This document shows, piece after piece, positions 6,368-8,309 of a stretch of DNA of 8,309 nt (position 1 is its first letter; every line of letters starts with the position of its first letter). The stretch covers positions 1 to 8,309 of the forward strand of contig CATZDY010000115.1 in assembly GCA_958417755.1 (NCBI GenBank), written 5' to 3'. The position numbers and the translations under genes were made by a program. This DNA comes from an uncultured Peptococcaceae bacterium (GTDB lineage Bacteria > Bacillota > Desulfotomaculia > Desulfotomaculales > Desulfocucumaceae). The notes below the pieces were generated by a model that saw only the letters and a list, made by a program, of their open reading frames with translations, did not search any database and was not told where the DNA came from.

Positions 6368-6409
6368 ACAAATTGGCCTCTTCTGAGGGGTCGATTTGTT
6401 TTTATTTTT
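6368..6409 (+). terminator. Intrinsic terminator after the M23 peptidase
   Basis: Arms 6368-6380 and 6387-6399 pair over 13 positions (three G-U wobbles) around a six-base loop, followed by TTTTATTTTT. The stem starts directly after the stop codon. The T-tract runs into the promoter region of the next gene, so the two units are packed tightly. Confidence 0.85.
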
Positions 6410-6419
6410 AGCTCGGGAA

Positions 6420-6428
6420 TGCTATAAT
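6420..6428 (+). promoter_or_regulatory. Extended -10 promoter for the TPR protein
   Basis: TGCTATAAT is a perfect extended -10 (TATAAT at 6423-6428). The -35 position falls in the T-tract of the preceding terminator and shows no consensus. The predicted start of transcription is near 6435, giving a leader of about 26 bases. The element has the same form as the promoter of the M23 gene upstream. Confidence 0.7.
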
Positions 6429-6460
6429 ACAAGTTGGACAAAACAAGAGGAGGTGGAACG

Positions 6461-7045
6461 ATGGGCTATAAAGAGATGTCCAGACAGGAAAAAAGAAAAT
6501 TAAGACAGAGGATTATTTTGGGTGCTTTGGTATTTGTTCTGGCCGTAGGACTTGTGGGTTCATCCTTGGCTTTTCCTCTGATAGATTTATTTGGGGGAGG
6601 AGCAGAACAACCTGCCACAAACCTGACAATGACAGCAGCTGATTTGGAAAAAGATGTAAAAGAAAACCCCCAGGATGATACATTGTATGTAGCATTGGCA
6701 AAGGCATATTTAGAAGAAAATAACAAGGAAAAAGCCATAGAGGCATATGAAAAATCATTGGCCTTAAAGCCGGACCAAAGCAATGTGAGAATGGATTTGG
6801 CTTATACATATTTTTTGTTAGGGCAAAATGATCAAGCCATTGAGCAGTTACAGTATGAAATCGAACATACCCCCACGAATCATGATGCCCATTATGTATT
6901 GGCGCAAGTGCTTGCTTATGGAAAAAAGGATTATGAAAGTGCCATAGAACAATTAAATTTATATTTGCAACAAGTTAAAACCGGCACAAAGGTTGATACT
7001 GCCAAACAGCTTTTGGAAGAATGGCAAAAAATACTGCAACAATAA
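6461..7045 (+). CDS. Membrane-anchored tetratricopeptide repeat protein
   Basis: This 194-residue protein probably acts as an extracytoplasmic scaffold for protein-protein contacts; no catalytic motif is seen. A basic cytoplasmic N-terminus (KEMSRQEKRKLRQR) leads into one membrane segment (about 18-40), oriented by the positive-inside rule with the rest outside. After a short linker there are three TPR units at about 74-107, 108-141 and 142-173, with typical positions such as LAKAYLEENNKEKAIEAYEKSLALKP. A final helix (about 180-194) caps the array. The start at 6461 is chosen because AGGAGGTGG (6448-6456) is correctly placed; the frame extends to a TTG at 6434, which would sit at the predicted transcription start. 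Similar small TM-TPR proteins are common in Clostridia next to envelope genes, but partners cannot be named. It has its own promoter and terminator. Confidence 0.88.
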   Translation: MGYKEMSRQEKRKLRQRIILGALVFVLAVGLVGSSLAFPLIDLFGGGAEQPATNLTMTAADLEKDVKENPQDDTLYVALAKAYLEENNKEKAIEAYEKSLALKPDQSNVRMDLAYTYFLLGQNDQAIEQLQYEIEHTPTNHDAHYVLAQVLAYGKKDYESAIEQLNLYLQQVKTGTKVDTAKQLLEEWQKILQQ

Positions 7046-7096
7046 AATAAGAAAAATTTTATGCATCCATAAAATAATAATAAAAAGCAATATCAT

Positions 7097-7131
7097 AAAC
7101 TCTCATATAGACTTGAACCTATGAGAGTTTT
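7097..7131 (+). terminator. Terminator after the TPR gene
   Basis: AAACTCTCATA (7097-7107) and TATGAGAGTTT (7120-7130) are perfect 11-base reverse complements around a 12-base loop, ending in TTTT. It lies about 50 bases after the TPR stop. The A/T-rich ends mean it might also work in the opposite direction. Confidence 0.75.
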
Positions 7132-7337
7132 GCCATGTAGATGACTGAAGGTGGGTTATGTTTTGCGGATAATAGATTGGTTGTATTCAAAATTTTATGC
7201 AATAGCCTGTTTTTATTAAGAAAGCTCTATTTTTTATTAAATTACATGAAATCGAGGAAAGCATAGATATCAACTGTATTTTTATTTATTGGGGTCTTTC
7301 TTGGCATCAACATTCGAGGTAATATAGTTTCCAAGGT

Positions 7338-7409
7338 CAAAAAGGGACAGACACATTGGTTGGTTCTACAAAAACATGAGACATTGAAAATTTTCTCTGT
7401 CTCTTTTTG
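7338..7409. repeat. REP/MITE-like imperfect palindrome (AAAAAGGGACAGA...TCTGTCTCTTTTTG)
   Basis: CAAAAAGGGACAGA (7338-7351) matches the reverse complement of 7396-7409 at 13 of 14 positions, enclosing about 44 bases that contain two similar motifs (GACACATTG and GAGACATTG). Palindromes built around AAAGGGACAG are familiar from REP-type and IS200/Y1-transposase-mobilised repeats in bacteria, so this may be a non-autonomous mobile repeat. No transposase is nearby, and copy number cannot be judged from one window. Confidence 0.5.
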
Positions 7410-7445
7410 CTGTAGATTGCACGTTACAATAAAAATCATATTAAA

Positions 7446-7498
7446 CGTATATATTTAAATACCAGCATAGTGCTAGTATTTACCGCTAGGAATATACG
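7446..7498. repeat. Nested inverted repeat upstream of the MA peptidase
   Basis: Inner arms TAAATAC-C-AGCA and TGCT-A-GTATTTA (7456-7467 and 7471-7482) form an 11-bp stem with one mismatch around the loop TAG. Outer arms CGTATAT (7446-7452) and ATATACG (7492-7498) add seven more pairs. It covers the -35 region of the TATAAT at 7511-7516, which has no -35 consensus of its own, so an operator role is plausible. Confidence 0.5.
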
Positions 7499-7510
7499 CA
7501 TGCCCCTGGG

Positions 7511-7516
7511 TATAAT
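7511..7516 (+). promoter_or_regulatory. Candidate -10 element for the MA peptidase
   Basis: A perfect TATAAT lies 37 bases before the ATG. The expected -35 region (about 7488-7493) reads AGGAAT, far from consensus, and TGn is absent, so an activator may be needed or the promoter is weak. Confidence 0.5.
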
Positions 7517-7553
7517 GATACTCGTCAACCAGTTATTTGGATGGGGTGTTATC

Positions 7554-8309
7554 ATGAGACTAGCTCACTGTTTTGATGTTCCTTTTACAATAAAAAATTT
7601 CAAACTTTGGACACTCATAAAACTTGGATTTTTAATGCTTGTATTGGTTTGCACTTTTTTTTGCTTGTCAGGGCATCTACGGGGACAAGCATATGTTCTA
7701 TTTCGAGAAGTGTCTCGAATTGCATTGTTATTGCGTACCAGTCATATGCATAGTTTGGAAAGTGAGCATTTTTTAGTACGATATTCCGGGGGAGAAAAAG
7801 TATATGCCAAATTGGTATTGAAAACAGCAGAAAAATTTTATGATCCAATTGCATCGCAGTATTCTTTTTCGAGTAAGCATAAGATACCCATTATTATGTA
7901 TGCCAATGGTTCTGCGTTAAATGCCAGTTTTGGGTGGAGTGCCAATGAAAGTGCCATAGGGGTATATTGGGCTGGTGCTATTCGGGTACTTTCTCCTTTG
8001 GCTTGGATGGGGGAAAGGGAAATAGCGCAAATGGAAGATGTTTTTATGACTTCTGGCCCTGTGGTGCATGAATTGACACATTTGGCAGTGGATTATGCGA
8101 CCCAGGGTAATTATACGCGATGGTTTACTGAAGGATTAGCGCAATATGAAGAATACCGAATGACGGGCTTTCGTTTTGAAAAACCTTTATTTGAACAAGG
8201 GCAATTATATTCCCTGGCAGAGCTGGATCAAAAATTCGACCATAGCGCAGAACAGGCTTTGGCTTATTATCAATCCTTTTCTTTGGTGGAATATATGATG
8301 GACAGGTAT
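7554..8309 (+). CDS. Exported/membrane-anchored HExxH metallopeptidase, peptidase MA type (3' truncated)
   Basis: The visible 252 codons run off the window end without a stop. The N-terminus carries a strong hydrophobic segment (about 19-40, WTLIKLGFLMLVLVCTFFCL) acting as anchor or uncleaved signal, so the catalytic part should lie outside the membrane. An N-terminal alpha/beta region (about 70-165) precedes the zinc site HELTH (H172, E173, H176). A third ligand candidate is E193 in WFTEGLAQYEE, seventeen residues after H176: the gluzincin arrangement of the peptidase MA family. Motif, spacing and the preceding PVV match that family well. The substrate is unknown. The ATG at 7554 follows GGGGTG (7543-7548) with five bases between. 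The missing C-terminus may hold further domains. No terminator separates it from what follows in the window. Confidence 0.85.
   Translation, partial: MRLAHCFDVPFTIKNFKLWTLIKLGFLMLVLVCTFFCLSGHLRGQAYVLFREVSRIALLLRTSHMHSLESEHFLVRYSGGEKVYAKLVLKTAEKFYDPIASQYSFSSKHKIPIIMYANGSALNASFGWSANESAIGVYWAGAIRVLSPLAWMGEREIAQMEDVFMTSGPVVHELTHLAVDYATQGNYTRWFTEGLAQYEEYRMTGFRFEKPLFEQGQLYSLAELDQKFDHSAEQALAYYQSFSLVEYMMDRY

Larger units (their letters stand above)
7132..7553. other. Non-coding interval with palindromic elements
   Basis: No convincing gene is present on either strand between the TPR terminator and the last peptidase. Two structured elements stand out: an imperfect palindrome at 7338-7409 and a nested inverted repeat at 7446-7498 just before a TATAAT. 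The rest is AT-rich sequence with stops in all frames at short intervals. A 24-codon minus-strand open frame (7282-7356) ends in a protein-like tail but has no ribosome binding site. Confidence 0.5.

Noticed and set aside
6466..6809. 98- and 105-codon minus-strand open frames opposite the TPR gene
   Set aside because: They are shadows; no ribosome binding site and the TPR pattern on the plus strand is unambiguous.
7053..7201. 13-mer AAAATTTTATGCA repeated at 7053-7065 and 7189-7201
   Set aside because: Chance-level similarity in AT-rich DNA; no extension of the match.
1156..8309. CRISPR arrays, tRNA, rRNA and known riboswitch classes
   Set aside because: No regularly spaced repeats, tRNA cloverleaf signature (TTCGA loop), rRNA-like stretch or recognised riboswitch core was seen in the intergenic regions.

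Overview
The window looks like chromosomal DNA from an AT-rich Firmicute of the class Clostridia. The strongest marker is an adjacent SCIFF ranthipeptide precursor and radical SAM/SPASM maturase (scfA-scfB), a pair that is nearly universal in Clostridia and rare elsewhere. Strong AGGAGG ribosome binding sites, TTG starts, extended -10 promoters and compact U-tailed terminators fit the same group. Genus cannot be fixed from the sequence.

Layout. (1) 1-1155, + strand: the 3' end of an Opp/Dpp/Nik-type ABC transporter operon, with one truncated ATPase (DppD-like, oligo_HPY tail) and a complete short partner ATPase. (2) 1156-2301: mostly non-coding and AT-rich, with one minus-strand gene for a four-helix small membrane protein (1444-1767). 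That gene has a perfect hairpin just after its stop and a long leader containing a GC-richer island. (3) 2302-4716: a GH25 lysozyme without a signal peptide, then scfA (TTG start, 49 aa, missed by length-limited gene finding), an intrinsic terminator, and scfB, closed by a GC-rich terminator. (4) 4717-6409: a promoter region with a 16-bp direct repeat, then a membrane-anchored LysM-G5-M23 cell-wall endopeptidase and its terminator. (5) 6410-7131: a membrane-anchored TPR protein with its own promoter and terminator. (6) 7132-7553: non-coding, with a REP/MITE-like imperfect palindrome and a nested inverted repeat. (7) 7554-8309: an exported or membrane-anchored HExxH metallopeptidase of the peptidase MA (gluzincin) type, cut by the window end.

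How the genes fit together. From GH25 to the MA peptidase the genes are dominated by cell-envelope functions: two peptidoglycan hydrolases, a membrane TPR scaffold and an extracellular metalloprotease. Each of the later genes seems to have its own promoter and terminator, so this is a run of single-gene units, not one operon. The scfA-scfB pair is the one clear biosynthetic system: a strong promoter drives a Cys-rich peptide, and a terminator between precursor and enzyme should keep the peptide in excess. It belongs to a known RiPP family and is not a new system. No dedicated exporter or leader peptidase for the peptide is visible here. The less explained material is in the intergenic regions.
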